From Lentisphaerota bacterium (GTDB lineage Bacteria > Verrucomicrobiota > Lentisphaeria > Oligosphaerales > JABHEG01), in NCBI GenBank assembly GCA_018676675.1, contig JABHEG010000275.1, positions 1 to 47,960 of the forward strand: a DNA stretch of 47,960 nucleotides, given 5' to 3'. Below, in pieces: positions 8,820 through 17,827 of the stretch. A program made the translations under genes and the position numbers. The notes under the pieces were generated by a model. It made no database searches, was not told where the DNA came from, and was given only the letters and a program-made list of their open reading frames with translations. Within the stretch, counting starts at the first letter, position 1. Every line of letters begins with the position of its first letter.

Positions 8820-9464
8820 TCAATCACCGGAGCGAGGCGCACGACCGTAGGGAGGCGTGCTCTCTCGGATCTCCTCAACGCGCTCGTCCTCCGAGACCGG
8901 GAAATCGAACACGTCATCGAGGACCATCGCGAGTCCCTGGAGCGTGGGACTGGCTAACGTGCTGCCTGCGGCGAACACACTGTGAACGCGGTAGCTGTCA
9001 CCATCGAGGAGGAGGACCTCGATCAACGGCGGGTAGGGCGTGACCAACCAGTACTCCTTGACCCCATACTTGGCGTAGAGGCTGAGCTTGAACGTGCGAT
9101 CGTAGCTGTTGGTCGACGGAGAACCAATCTCGACGACCATGTCCGGAGCACCCTCGAGGTGCGTGTCGGTGATCTTGCTTTGGTCACAGACGACGAGCAC
9201 ATCGGGTTGAACAATGTCCGCATCAGACAGCTTCACATCGAACGGAGCCACAATCGCGTGGCAAGGCTTGCCGCGCAAGAATGCTCTCAGCTCCGTCCCG
9301 ATTCCGAGACAGACATCCTGGTGTCGGAACCCCGGGCCAGGCGTCATCGCGAACGGCTGCCCGTCGATGAGTTCCCAGCGCTCGTCGTCGGGCCAACCTT
9401 GGTAGTCCTCCCAAGTGGAGTATTCGTATGATTGTGCAGGCTGTCCCATGGCAAAACTATTCAT
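8820..9464 (-). CDS. Uma2-family (DUF820) restriction-endonuclease-like protein
   Basis: About 215 residues from the ATG at 9464; the next in-frame ATG at 9449 is equally possible, and neither has a good ribosome site. The sequence has the Uma2/DUF820 layout: an N-terminal TWEDYQGWPDDERWELIDG block, then a PD-(D/E)XK-like core with QPDVLVV, PDMVVEIGSPST and the KLSLYAKYGVKEYW helix carrying the Lys. The family is widespread as lone genes in cyanobacteria and planctomycete-type genomes. Its biological role is unsettled and a nuclease activity is predicted from fold. It converges on the APC gene with 24 nt between the stops and is divergent from the GH127 gene. It does not fit the polysaccharide theme. 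Confidence 0.85.
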   Translation of the reverse strand: MNSFAMGQPAQSYEYSTWEDYQGWPDDERWELIDGQPFAMTPGPGFRHQDVCLGIGTELRAFLRGKPCHAIVAPFDVKLSDADIVQPDVLVVCDQSKITDTHLEGAPDMVVEIGSPSTNSYDRTFKLSLYAKYGVKEYWLVTPYPPLIEVLLLDGDSYRVHSVFAAGSTLASPTLQGLAMVLDDVFDFPVSEDERVEEIRESTPPYGRAPRSGD

Positions 9465-9603
9465 CAGTCGGCAGCATATGTCAAGGATCGGGATGGATCC
9501 ATCATGTATCAGCCAGCGACAACCACATTCACCGCCCATAACAGCGAATCGCGCACAGAACTGATGACCCTACCGCAACACTGACGACAAGGAGAAGCAG
9601 ATA

Positions 9604-11613
9604 GTGACAGACAGTGCAGACAAGGAACCCTCGCCTCGCCCGAAAGCCTACATCGTTGACACGTCCGCGAGTCCGGAAGCCGTGCTTCGTGGCGTACCGG
9701 TCGATGCCGTTCGTTGGACCAATGGCTTCTGGGGGCAGCGCTATCAGCAGACCTGCAAAACAAGCGTGCATGTGCTCTGGGATCTGCTTGCAGATGCAGA
9801 TGCGGGACATGTCCTGCAGAATTTCCGGATTGCGGCCGGGCGAATGGCTGGCGAGCACGAGGGCACGGATTGGCAGGACGCCTGGATGTACAAGTGGATC
9901 GAGTCCGCTGCCAGCCTGTACAGACCAACTGGTGATGCATGGCTCGCGGAGCGCATGGACGAATGCATTGAGCTGATCGCGGACGCCCAGCAGGATGATG
10001 GCTACATCGCGACCCAGATGACAATCCCAGGGCGCGAACGTTACCAGGAACCCCGCAACCATGAAGTCTACAGCATGGGACACCTCCTCACGGCTGCGGT
10101 GACCCATCGACGCATGACCGGCAAGAAGGCGTTCCTCGAGATCGCCGTAGGCGTAGGGGATCACCTGTGTGAGGTGCTTGGCGTTACGGTCGATCCAGCG
10201 TTCGCTCACAACCCATCCGCGATCATGGGGTTAGTCGAGCTCTATCGCGAGACGGGGGAGAAACGGTACCTGAAGTGCGCGCAGACGATTGTGGATCAGC
10301 GGGGTCACAAACCGCGAGAGGGCTGGCTCTTCAGTCAGACGACAGGCGTCCTGGGTACAGACCAGATCCAGGACCGTGTGCCGATCCGTCAAGAACAGCA
10401 GGTCGTCGGGCACAACGTCTTCTTCACGTATCTCTTCACGGGTGCGGCCGATGTCCTTCTGGAGACTGAGGACACAGCACTGCGCGAGGCACTGGAGCGC
10501 CTGTGGACCGATCTGATGGGGCGCAAGATCAACGTCAATGGAGGGGTCAGCCCCATGGGGGTCGGACTGTCCAGGAGTCGCGATCCGGTGTGCGAGGCCG
10601 TGGGCGCCCCCTACTTCCTGCCCAACGCAGACGCCTACAATGAGACCTGCGGCCAGATCGGGCACCTGATGTGGAACTACCGAATGCTCTGCCGGACCGG
10701 AGCGGCACGCTTTGCCGACGCCATGGAGCTGGAGATCTACAACGGCATCCTGTCCGGGATCGGGGCTGAGGGTGACACGTGGTGGTATCGAAATGCGTTG
10801 CGCCGGCACGAGTCGGCACAGGGCTCGTCAGCCCACAACGATCACCCTGAGCGCGGGCAACCGGGGCGCCGGAGTATATGCTGCCCGACAAACCTGCTGC
10901 GGACAGTCGCCCAGTGGCAGGGCTATGTCTACGGCGTGTCCGGCGACAGCGTGTGGGTGCACCAATACGGTGCGAACACCGCAGCCTTGGCCCTCCCGGA
11001 TGGCGGCGAGATCGAACTGAAACAGGTGACAGACTATCCGTGGGACGGCAAGATTGCTCTCGAGGTGAAAGCTGCCCCGACCAGAGAGCTTGCCCTGCGT
11101 CTGCGCATCCCGGGCTGGGCTGAAGGTGCCACTATCGCGATCAACGGAAATGCCCACCACGGCATCCTCGCGCCGGGAACGTACGTGTGCTTAGAGCACC
11201 TCTGGTCAGTCGGTGATGTGGTCGAGCTCGTTCTCCCAATGCCGGCTCGCCTGATGCAGGCTCATCCTAAGGTCGAGCAATGCCGTGGCCAGGCAGCCAT
11301 CTTCCGGGGCCCGATCCTCTACTGCCTGGAATCAGTGGACCTGCCGGAAGGGGTGGACATATGGAACGTCCAGATCCCGTCGGATATCGCTCTCACTGCG
11401 CTCCCCGCAAAGGAGTTCCCGTTCGACGCACAATGCCTGGAGGGTGACGCGGTGCAACGCGCAGAACCAGGGTGGGGTGATTTCGAGCTCTACCGGCCGA
11501 TTCAGGACCGGCCGATAGAGCCCGTTCCACTCCGCCTGATCCCTTACTTCGCCTGGGCCAATCGCGGCCCATCCGGGATGAGCGTGTGGTTGCCCGCGCT
11601 GCTGCGAGGGTAG
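9604..11613 (+). CDS. GH127 beta-L-arabinofuranosidase (DUF1680)
   Basis: 669 residues, starting at a GTG preceded by AAGGAG. No signal peptide is visible, so action on imported oligosaccharides is likely. The alpha/alpha-barrel sequence (GTDWQDAWMYKWIE, DDGYIATQMT) matches GH127/DUF1680. The catalytic set known from HypBA1 of Bifidobacterium is present with matching spacing: Glu331 as acid/base, Glu347 and Cys349 in YNETC as zinc ligands, and Cys426-Cys427 in ICCPTN, where Cys426 is the expected nucleophile. The reaction is release of beta-linked L-arabinofuranose, as in pectic or hydroxyproline-linked arabinans. It stands alone on the plus strand between a divergent Uma2 gene and the convergent RND gene. 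The GH146 sister family is an alternative. Confidence 0.92.
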   Translation: MTDSADKEPSPRPKAYIVDTSASPEAVLRGVPVDAVRWTNGFWGQRYQQTCKTSVHVLWDLLADADAGHVLQNFRIAAGRMAGEHEGTDWQDAWMYKWIESAASLYRPTGDAWLAERMDECIELIADAQQDDGYIATQMTIPGRERYQEPRNHEVYSMGHLLTAAVTHRRMTGKKAFLEIAVGVGDHLCEVLGVTVDPAFAHNPSAIMGLVELYRETGEKRYLKCAQTIVDQRGHKPREGWLFSQTTGVLGTDQIQDRVPIRQEQQVVGHNVFFTYLFTGAADVLLETEDTALREALERLWTDLMGRKINVNGGVSPMGVGLSRSRDPVCEAVGAPYFLPNADAYNETCGQIGHLMWNYRMLCRTGAARFADAMELEIYNGILSGIGAEGDTWWYRNALRRHESAQGSSAHNDHPERGQPGRRSICCPTNLLRTVAQWQGYVYGVSGDSVWVHQYGANTAALALPDGGEIELKQVTDYPWDGKIALEVKAAPTRELALRLRIPGWAEGATIAINGNAHHGILAPGTYVCLEHLWSVGDVVELVLPMPARLMQAHPKVEQCRGQAAIFRGPILYCLESVDLPEGVDIWNVQIPSDIALTALPAKEFPFDAQCLEGDAVQRAEPGWGDFELYRPIQDRPIEPVPLRLIPYFAWANRGPSGMSVWLPALLRG

Positions 11614-11652
11614 ACGCACGATCTGAAGGGAGGCGCGCCCTCTCCTCCCGAG

Positions 11653-11724
11653 CCCTGACCAACGGGAGGGGACATTCTCCTGGTGTCGTGAAGACCGCTT
11701 ACGTTGTGCGCGGCTCGGACGGAC
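11653..11724. repeat. Dispersed intergenic repeat, copy A
   Basis: Shares CCCTGACC-ACGGGA, then CCGCTTACG-TGTGCGC-GGCTCGGACGGAC, with 17634-17684 in the same orientation. This copy has an extra 21 nt in the middle. It lies directly beyond the partial URO-D gene end, so copies A and B bracket the URO-D/RND segment. Confidence 0.6.
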
Positions 11725-11731
11725 TGTCCCG

Positions 11732-11792
11732 CTATGCGAACTCCGCGTGCATGCGGTCACAGTAGTAACGTACCGCGTCCCACTCGGCATCT
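11732..11792 (-). pseudogene. Duplicated 3' end of a URO-D-like gene
   Basis: This stretch is nearly identical to 16389-16449, the last 20 codons and stop of the complete URO-D-like gene, with about two mismatches in 61 nt. It keeps the reading frame to the stop (EDAEWDAVRYYCDRMHAEFA). Upstream on the minus strand the frame continues as DQVRP and then loses resemblance. It is either the remnant of a second paralogue or a short segmental duplication. It lies 75 nt beyond the stop of the RND gene on the same strand. Confidence 0.65.
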
Positions 11793-11867
11793 TCGGGGCG
11801 GACCTGATCTTCACCCCACTGTCGCGAGAATGTTGTTGTTGGATCAGCACTCCCGCAGCGGTTCAGG

Positions 11868-14800
11868 TCAGCTCGAGGGGCATTCAGCCTGCCCTCGTCC
11901 CTTCAGGTCAGCGAGAATGCTGTAGGTGCATGGGATCACCAACAGAACAAGGACAGTAGACGCCATCATGCCGAAAGCGATGCTGACCGCCAACGGGATG
12001 ATGACCTGCGCCTGAAGGCTCTTCTCGAACAAGAGCGGCAGCAGACCTGCGATCGTGGTCAAGGAAGTCAGGCAGATTGGCCGGAAGCGTTGCCGACTTG
12101 CCTGTGAGGCCGCCACGGTCACGGCACTCCCTTCCGCAATTCGGTTCTTCAGGAACAGGACCAGGAGGATGGAGTCATTGACCACAATTCCCGCCAAGGA
12201 GATGAAACCGATCAGGCTGGGCATACTGACATCAATCCCAACGATGAGATGCCCCCATACCACGCCGATCAGCGCCAGCGGGATTGCCATCATCACAACG
12301 AGCGGCTCGACGTAGCTCCGGAACTGAAAACTGAGCAGGACAAAAATCCCGAACAGACCGATTGTCATGGCCAGAGCCATGGATCGCGCCGTCGTGCTCC
12401 CCTCCTTCGCCTCACCCTCAAGCGAGACGGTGACGCCTGGGAACGTGGCCTTCAGCCTCGGCAGCATCTCCTGTTTGAACGCGCGGGTCAGTGCATTCGC
12501 CTTCGTGACTCGCGGATCAATATCCCCACGTACGGTGACCGTCCGTATCCCATTGACCCGGGCGATCCGCGCCCATCCTCGGGCCGTGTGGATGTCCGCC
12601 ACTGCACCTATCGGTACCTGATCACCGTTGGGCAGCGTGAACCGGAAGTACTCGAGGTCGGCGACGCTATCCTGTTCGGCCTGACTCAGGCGAACATCGA
12701 TCTCATATGATTCGGGCCCCACTTGGATCTCATTGGCCGTAACCCCTCCGAACGCGGCGCGCAACTGCCCGGCCATGCTTGCCGCGTCCAGCCCAAGGCC
12801 AAGCGCACCCTCACGCACCCGGAACCGCATCTCCGGCTTGCCCGGGCGCAAGTCGTGGGTCAGATTGCGCACCCCGTTGAACCCGCCGAACCACGTCACC
12901 ACGTTGGTTGCCGCCTTCTCGAGGGTGGACAGATCCCGTCCACACAGACGCACCTCGATCGGTCGCCCGGACGGCCCGAAGCCGGGTTCTGATATCGACA
13001 GCGCTACCAGATCCGGAATGACCCCGATCTCGCGACGCCATGCCTCTATGACATCATCAAGGCGCGCGCTTCGGATCTCTGCGCTCAGCAGGTCAACGTT
13101 GACAGTGGCAACATGCGGACCGTTCTCGAAAGCATCTGAGTTGGTGTTGAACTCGACCGCAACGCTCCGCACGAGATCTCGGCCGTCAGGTTCCTTTGAA
13201 GCCATCGCGGCATTGACTCGATCAAGGGCATCGGTGATCCCCAAGACAACCGTTTCCGTGCGTTCAAGGGGCGTCCCGGCGGGCAACAGCAGACGGGCGG
13301 AGAGGACGTCCCCATCCAGGTCCGGGAAGGCCTGGAACTTGATGATCCCACCGGCGACCAACCCGAGGGACACAAAGAACAGACCGAGAACGGCGCCAAG
13401 CCACAGGTAGCGCCAGGCGAGAAGGACGTCGAGAGTGCGCCCGAAGAGCGTCTCACGGGTCCACTCTATACCTGCATCAAAGGCCCGACGAAATCGCCCC
13501 GCTTGCTTCGGATCGGCCCCATGGAGCGCGTGCCCCAAGTGGGCAGGGAGGATGGCAAAAGCCTCAACCAAACTCACGGACATGACCAGGATGAGAATCA
13601 CCGGGATGACCTTGAGGACGGCACCGATGTCGCCACCGATCGTGACCAGCGGCCCCAGAATGCAGATGGTTGTAAGGAAAGAAGAGAAGACGCCGGCCTT
13701 CACTTCATTCACACCGCAAACAGCTGCCTCCATAGCCCCTTTCCCCAAGGCCAGGTGCGACGCAATGTTCTCAGCGATCACGATCCCGTCATCCATCAAC
13801 AGACCAAGTGCCAACAGCATCCCGACCATGGTCATCATGTTGACTGTCAAGCCCAGCAGCGGCATGAAGAAGAAGGCTCCGGCAAAGGACACGGGCAGGC
13901 TCATTGCCACCCAGAATGAGAGTCTGAGGTTGAAGAACAGCCAGAGGGTTAGGAATACGAGAAGCATCCCCTGCCACCCGTTCTTGATCAACATCTGGAG
14001 GCGATCAACCACGAGTGTGGAACCGTCCCTGGAGATCACCAGTTCGACAGTGGGGTTGCGTTCGCGTTCAGCCTGCACAAACGCCTTCACAGCGTCAGCT
14101 ACCCGGATGACGTCCTGGTTCTTTGTTTTCTCTATATGCAGCAAGCCCGCCCGATGCCTCCCCAACAGCACGTTGTCTTCGTCCACCTCGAACACGTCAA
14201 CGATCCTGGCGATGTCTCCGAGACGGACCTCACCCGCCCCGGGTTCACCCCTGATGATCACCTCGGCAAGTTCTGACGTCGTCCGACGCTCATCGACAAG
14301 ACGCAGCAGGATGTCCTGCTCGCGCGTCTCAATAGCTCCCGCGGGGGCGCTCACACTCTGTCGCGCGACGACATCAGCCACCTGGGCCGCGCTCAGCCCG
14401 TAGCTCTGAAGCTGTTCCGCCGAGAGCTCGATACGAAACTGATGATCGGAGAACCCCCGGACTTTGACCAGAGACACCTCTGGAAGAGCCTGCAGATCGT
14501 CCTTGAGCCCCTCGCAGTAGGCCTTGAGGTGGGCAGGGGGCATAGGCCCTGACACGAGCAACGCGATCGCCAGATCCGTTGTGCCAAGCTGTGTGATGAT
14601 CGGGTCATCGGCCACAGCGGGGAAGTCACTGATTTTAGCTACTTCGGAATCGATGTCACTTCTGAAATCCGCGAACGTGCCTCCCGACTCCATCTCGACC
14701 GTGATGGTGCCGACTCCTTCCCTGGCGTCGGAACGGACCTCTTTGACAAACTTGACGCCATCAATTGCGTCCTCGACACGTTGACAGACCGCCTCTTCCG

Positions 14801-14969
14801 CCTCTTCGGCTGTCGCCCCGGGGTACAGGATCCGGACCTCTACTTCACGGGGGGTGATGTCAGGGAACGTCTCCCGCCGCAGCCTGGGGAGTCCGATCAC
14901 CCCGAGGACCAGGAAGATCACCATAAGCAGGTTCGCGGCGGTAGGGTGCCGGACGAAGAAATCGATCAT
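11868..14969 (-). CDS. RND efflux transporter (AcrB/MdtBC type)
   Basis: 1033 residues, full length for a proton-driven HAE1-type RND pump of the inner membrane. The N-terminus (IDFFVRHPTAANLLMVIFL) is TM1, followed by the large periplasmic porter loop. TM4 carries the proton-relay pair Asp393-Asp394 in LGLLMDDGIVIAENI. In TM10 the Lys of AcrB is absent (GIVVNDSILLVLF), as in several other RND subgroups. The ATG overlaps the 3' end of the adaptor gene by 4 nt, so translation is coupled. No TolC-type outer-membrane factor lies nearby, so one must come from elsewhere. The substrate is unknown; the location behind a URO-D-like gene gives no clear hint. Confidence 0.95.
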   Translation of the reverse strand: MIDFFVRHPTAANLLMVIFLVLGVIGLPRLRRETFPDITPREVEVRILYPGATAEEAEEAVCQRVEDAIDGVKFVKEVRSDAREGVGTITVEMESGGTFADFRSDIDSEVAKISDFPAVADDPIITQLGTTDLAIALLVSGPMPPAHLKAYCEGLKDDLQALPEVSLVKVRGFSDHQFRIELSAEQLQSYGLSAAQVADVVARQSVSAPAGAIETREQDILLRLVDERRTTSELAEVIIRGEPGAGEVRLGDIARIVDVFEVDEDNVLLGRHRAGLLHIEKTKNQDVIRVADAVKAFVQAERERNPTVELVISRDGSTLVVDRLQMLIKNGWQGMLLVFLTLWLFFNLRLSFWVAMSLPVSFAGAFFFMPLLGLTVNMMTMVGMLLALGLLMDDGIVIAENIASHLALGKGAMEAAVCGVNEVKAGVFSSFLTTICILGPLVTIGGDIGAVLKVIPVILILVMSVSLVEAFAILPAHLGHALHGADPKQAGRFRRAFDAGIEWTRETLFGRTLDVLLAWRYLWLGAVLGLFFVSLGLVAGGIIKFQAFPDLDGDVLSARLLLPAGTPLERTETVVLGITDALDRVNAAMASKEPDGRDLVRSVAVEFNTNSDAFENGPHVATVNVDLLSAEIRSARLDDVIEAWRREIGVIPDLVALSISEPGFGPSGRPIEVRLCGRDLSTLEKAATNVVTWFGGFNGVRNLTHDLRPGKPEMRFRVREGALGLGLDAASMAGQLRAAFGGVTANEIQVGPESYEIDVRLSQAEQDSVADLEYFRFTLPNGDQVPIGAVADIHTARGWARIARVNGIRTVTVRGDIDPRVTKANALTRAFKQEMLPRLKATFPGVTVSLEGEAKEGSTTARSMALAMTIGLFGIFVLLSFQFRSYVEPLVVMMAIPLALIGVVWGHLIVGIDVSMPSLIGFISLAGIVVNDSILLVLFLKNRIAEGSAVTVAASQASRQRFRPICLTSLTTIAGLLPLLFEKSLQAQVIIPLAVSIAFGMMASTVLVLLVIPCTYSILADLKGRGQAECPSS

Positions 14970-16345
14970 CGCACGTTCCCTTCGCCTCGCGCCTCGGCCC
15001 GCACGTGCTCAAGGACGCGAACATCCGGGATCGGCTCGACCAACATGCCCTCGACTGCTGGGACGGGTTCAGTCACCACGACGGTCTCGCCGGCCTGCAA
15101 CCCGCTCTCCACAACGACGAACCCGGACTGGGCGAAGGCAACGGCGACCTGGCGACGAGCCAACCGGTTGTCCGTGCCGACCACATATACGCTGTCGCCG
15201 TTGCAGAGGGCCGTCCGCGGAACGATCACCTGGGCCGGCCGCGGCTTGCCGCGAAGCTCCACTTCACAGAACGTCCCCGGAAGTGGGGGCGGCTTCTTGC
15301 CCAGAACAGCACGCTCGTAGGGTCGGTCAACCGCAACAACGGCACCAACCGTGCGTGTCCGTGCATCACGTGCCTCACGGATACGGGCGAACCTACCAAG
15401 CCATTCCGCCTGGAAGTCCCCGCTCTGAAAGCGCACAATCGCCTCAATACTGAAGGCTTTCCGCAAGGCGTCCATATCCAGCCGCATGTCCGGCGGTTCA
15501 CCAGGCTGGCGCAGGAGACGCCGCATGTGGTGCAACGCAACCTGGGCCTCCACCTCGATGGTGCCTATGCCGTGTGCTTCGAATAGGGCCTGACCGGCGC
15601 CAAGGAACTGTCCGGCCTCGATACTGACCGGGCCAAGGCGACAGTCAAACGGAGCGCTGATGACCGTTTTCGCCAAATCCAGCTTGGCAGAAGCCAAGGT
15701 CGCCCGCTTGGCGGCAAGAGTTGCTTCCGCAGATTTCCTTTCGCTGGGGATAAGCGAGAGCGCGCTTTCCAGAGATTGCACGGCCTGTCGTTGGGCGAGG
15801 GCCTTACGTTCTTCCGCGTCGACCTCTGTCCCGGAAACAGCGCTCGATTTGCGCAGGAGACGCAGGCGGTCGAGCTGCTTCTCAGCAAAAAGGAGTGAAG
15901 CCCGCTCGAGCTTCGCCGCCGATTCGTGGTTGGCTCTCTTTGTCTCCAACTGCTCCACTTGGCTCATAGCCTGCGCGATTTCCGCCGTCAATCGCGAGAT
16001 GGCCAACTCGTACTCGGTCGGATCGATGCGTAGCAACACGGCTCCCTGCTTGACAATCGTGCCTGGTCTCAGCTCTGCATGCACTTCTGTCACCCGACCC
16101 TTGACTTCGGCAACCGCCTGCCACACACGGGCCGGACGAGCCGTACCGTAGCCGAGAGCCCGTGGCATCACAGCCACTTCGGGCGCCGCAATGACCCGTA
16201 GAGCTCTGCTCGCCTCCTGCTCCGGCACGCGGTCTGGAGTTGCGCGACTCCGCACAAAAACACCACACACGGCAACCCCGGCGATCACGGGGGGGAGGAA
16301 GAGAAGCTTCCGGCCAAGCGTCCGAGATACCTTTGGGACCTGCAT
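14966..16345 (-). CDS. RND periplasmic adaptor (HlyD/AcrA family)
   Basis: About 459 residues from the ATG at 16345, which has AAGGGG at suitable spacing; the ATG at 16351 lies too close to it. An N-terminal membrane or signal segment (LLFLPPVIAGVAVCGVFV) is followed by the biotinyl-lipoyl half (VKGRVTEVHAELRPGTIVKQG), a helical hairpin of about 130 residues and the second lipoyl half (VISAPFDCRLGPVSIEAGQF). Beta-barrel and membrane-proximal domains come last. It would connect the pump encoded next to an outer-membrane channel. The gene begins 43 nt after the stop of the URO-D-like gene, so a three-gene transcript is plausible. Confidence 0.92.
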   Translation of the reverse strand: MQVPKVSRTLGRKLLFLPPVIAGVAVCGVFVRSRATPDRVPEQEASRALRVIAAPEVAVMPRALGYGTARPARVWQAVAEVKGRVTEVHAELRPGTIVKQGAVLLRIDPTEYELAISRLTAEIAQAMSQVEQLETKRANHESAAKLERASLLFAEKQLDRLRLLRKSSAVSGTEVDAEERKALAQRQAVQSLESALSLIPSERKSAEATLAAKRATLASAKLDLAKTVISAPFDCRLGPVSIEAGQFLGAGQALFEAHGIGTIEVEAQVALHHMRRLLRQPGEPPDMRLDMDALRKAFSIEAIVRFQSGDFQAEWLGRFARIREARDARTRTVGAVVAVDRPYERAVLGKKPPPLPGTFCEVELRGKPRPAQVIVPRTALCNGDSVYVVGTDNRLARRQVAVAFAQSGFVVVESGLQAGETVVVTEPVPAVEGMLVEPIPDVRVLEHVRAEARGEGNVR

Positions 16346-16388
16346 TGTCATTCCCCTTCTGGGGTGCCGTGAGACATAAGAACAACGT

Positions 16389-17540
16389 CTACGCGAACTC
16401 CGCGTGCATGCGGTCACAGTAGTAACGTACCGCGTCCCACTCGGCGTCTTCAGCGATTCGATGGTCAGGGCAGGGGAGGTAGCCCCCCAGATCAATGAGG
16501 GGCTTCAGCCTCTCGATCTCGGCGTCTACAGCGCTGCGGCCGTGCGCGAAAACCCGCTTGTCCATGCCGCCAACGCCGAGAAGCTGACGACCGTACTGCT
16601 TGCGCCACGGCGCGATGTCCGCTCCCCAGGTACCGACCTCGATCGGGAACATGGTGTTGACACCGTTCTCGAACCACGTCGGGATCAACGCGTCTATCCA
16701 CCCATCGCAGTCCAGGGACACAATGTCGATGCCATAGCTATTGACCAGTTCAGTGATCCGGCGGTAATGCGGGCCCACCTTGGCAGCAAATACGTGGGGA
16801 GAAATCAACGGCCCGTTCTTGTAGCAGATGTCCTCCCAGAAATGCGCGTAATCAAACTGAGCCCCGGACTCCAGGGCCATCTTCGTGCACTGATACACGA
16901 CCTCGCCCACCGTCTCGATAATCTCATCAAACAGAGGTTCATCGTCGACCTGAAGATAGCAGGAACCTTCCATCGTCAGCCAGTTCCGGATGACGCCATA
17001 GAGGCTCCCGCAGCGTAGCCCAATGAGGCGATCCCGATCGCCCTGGAGGAACTCCTGCCCGCCTTGATCGAACCGAACCATCTCATCGCTGATCCGAATA
17101 CGGCCACTGTTGACTCGATCAGGCGAGAACTGAAGCTTGGGCAGGAAGAGCTCTTCCCAAGCCGCACGGTCCTTCAGCAGGTGATCCACATCCGGTTGAA
17201 TGGACTTGGTGTTGGGAACGCTTAGAACAACCAGGCCCTGCCCATTCTGCACATGCTGCGAGCCATCGTCGAACGTCCGAATGACCTTGGACTCGAATCC
17301 CGGCATCAGGCCCGAGTTGGGCGAAAGCAGCGTGTGGTAGTTGCAGTCGAAACCAAGCTTGCGGCAGAGCACCACGTCCCATGCGTTGCCGTCCCCATAT
17401 CCCCGCCGTTCATCATCAGTGATGTGCCCCTCCTCACACCATCTGGTCAGAGTGTCCGCCAGGAAGCCAAAATGCACTACTGGCAAGGCATCATAATCTT
17501 GGTAGCGCAAGACGGCGAGTATGCGTTCGCGGTTTGTCAT
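16389..17540 (-). CDS. Uroporphyrinogen-decarboxylase-family protein (methyltransferase-like)
   Basis: 383 residues, with an AGGAG ribosome site 7 nt before the ATG. The N-terminus MTNRERILAVLRYQDYDALP and the C-terminal GYLPCPDHRIAEDAEWD are hallmarks of the URO-D superfamily branch common in PVC and Hydrogenedentes-type genomes. These are usually thought to be corrinoid or demethylating methyltransferases rather than haem enzymes. The barrel contains LDCDGWIDALIP. It heads a minus-strand group with the RND adaptor and pump. Its last 61 nt recur at 11732-11792 beyond the pump gene. The substrate is unknown; haem synthesis is unlikely because no haem genes are nearby and the sequence resembles the divergent branch. 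Confidence 0.88.
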   Translation of the reverse strand: MTNRERILAVLRYQDYDALPVVHFGFLADTLTRWCEEGHITDDERRGYGDGNAWDVVLCRKLGFDCNYHTLLSPNSGLMPGFESKVIRTFDDGSQHVQNGQGLVVLSVPNTKSIQPDVDHLLKDRAAWEELFLPKLQFSPDRVNSGRIRISDEMVRFDQGGQEFLQGDRDRLIGLRCGSLYGVIRNWLTMEGSCYLQVDDEPLFDEIIETVGEVVYQCTKMALESGAQFDYAHFWEDICYKNGPLISPHVFAAKVGPHYRRITELVNSYGIDIVSLDCDGWIDALIPTWFENGVNTMFPIEVGTWGADIAPWRKQYGRQLLGVGGMDKRVFAHGRSAVDAEIERLKPLIDLGGYLPCPDHRIAEDAEWDAVRYYCDRMHAEFA

Positions 17541-17633
17541 GGTCCACTCCTCTGTTCGTATCGGTGCTCTTCTGGATATCCGAGTGTAGATGTGAACCGC
17601 GCCAAGTCAAGAGGCCGGCCCCGTTCGGCAGCG

Positions 17634-17684
17634 CCCTGACCTACGGGACGGGACCGCTTACGCTGTGCGCCGGCTCGGACGGAC
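17634..17684. repeat. Dispersed intergenic repeat, copy B
   Basis: Direct repeat partner of 11653-11724 without the 21-nt insertion. It lies in the 287-nt divergent gap between the URO-D-like and FAD oxidoreductase genes, upstream of both. Apart from this copy I see no promoter box or operator there. Confidence 0.6.
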
Positions 17685-17827
17685 ACTAGCTGCCCAGACG
17701 CGGACGGCTGGCCACCACTCGAAGACAGTGAACCGCCGTGTTAGGGTAACACCACCTCAGATAACGCGTAACCCAAGCCATGGCGGAGCTTCGCCGCCCG
17801 GATGAACAGCCGTAAGGACACAGCAGG

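Noticed and set aside
11732..16449. An integrative element with att sites formed by the duplicated URO-D end
   Set aside because: No integrase, transposase or tRNA gene lies between the copies; kept only as a finding about duplication.
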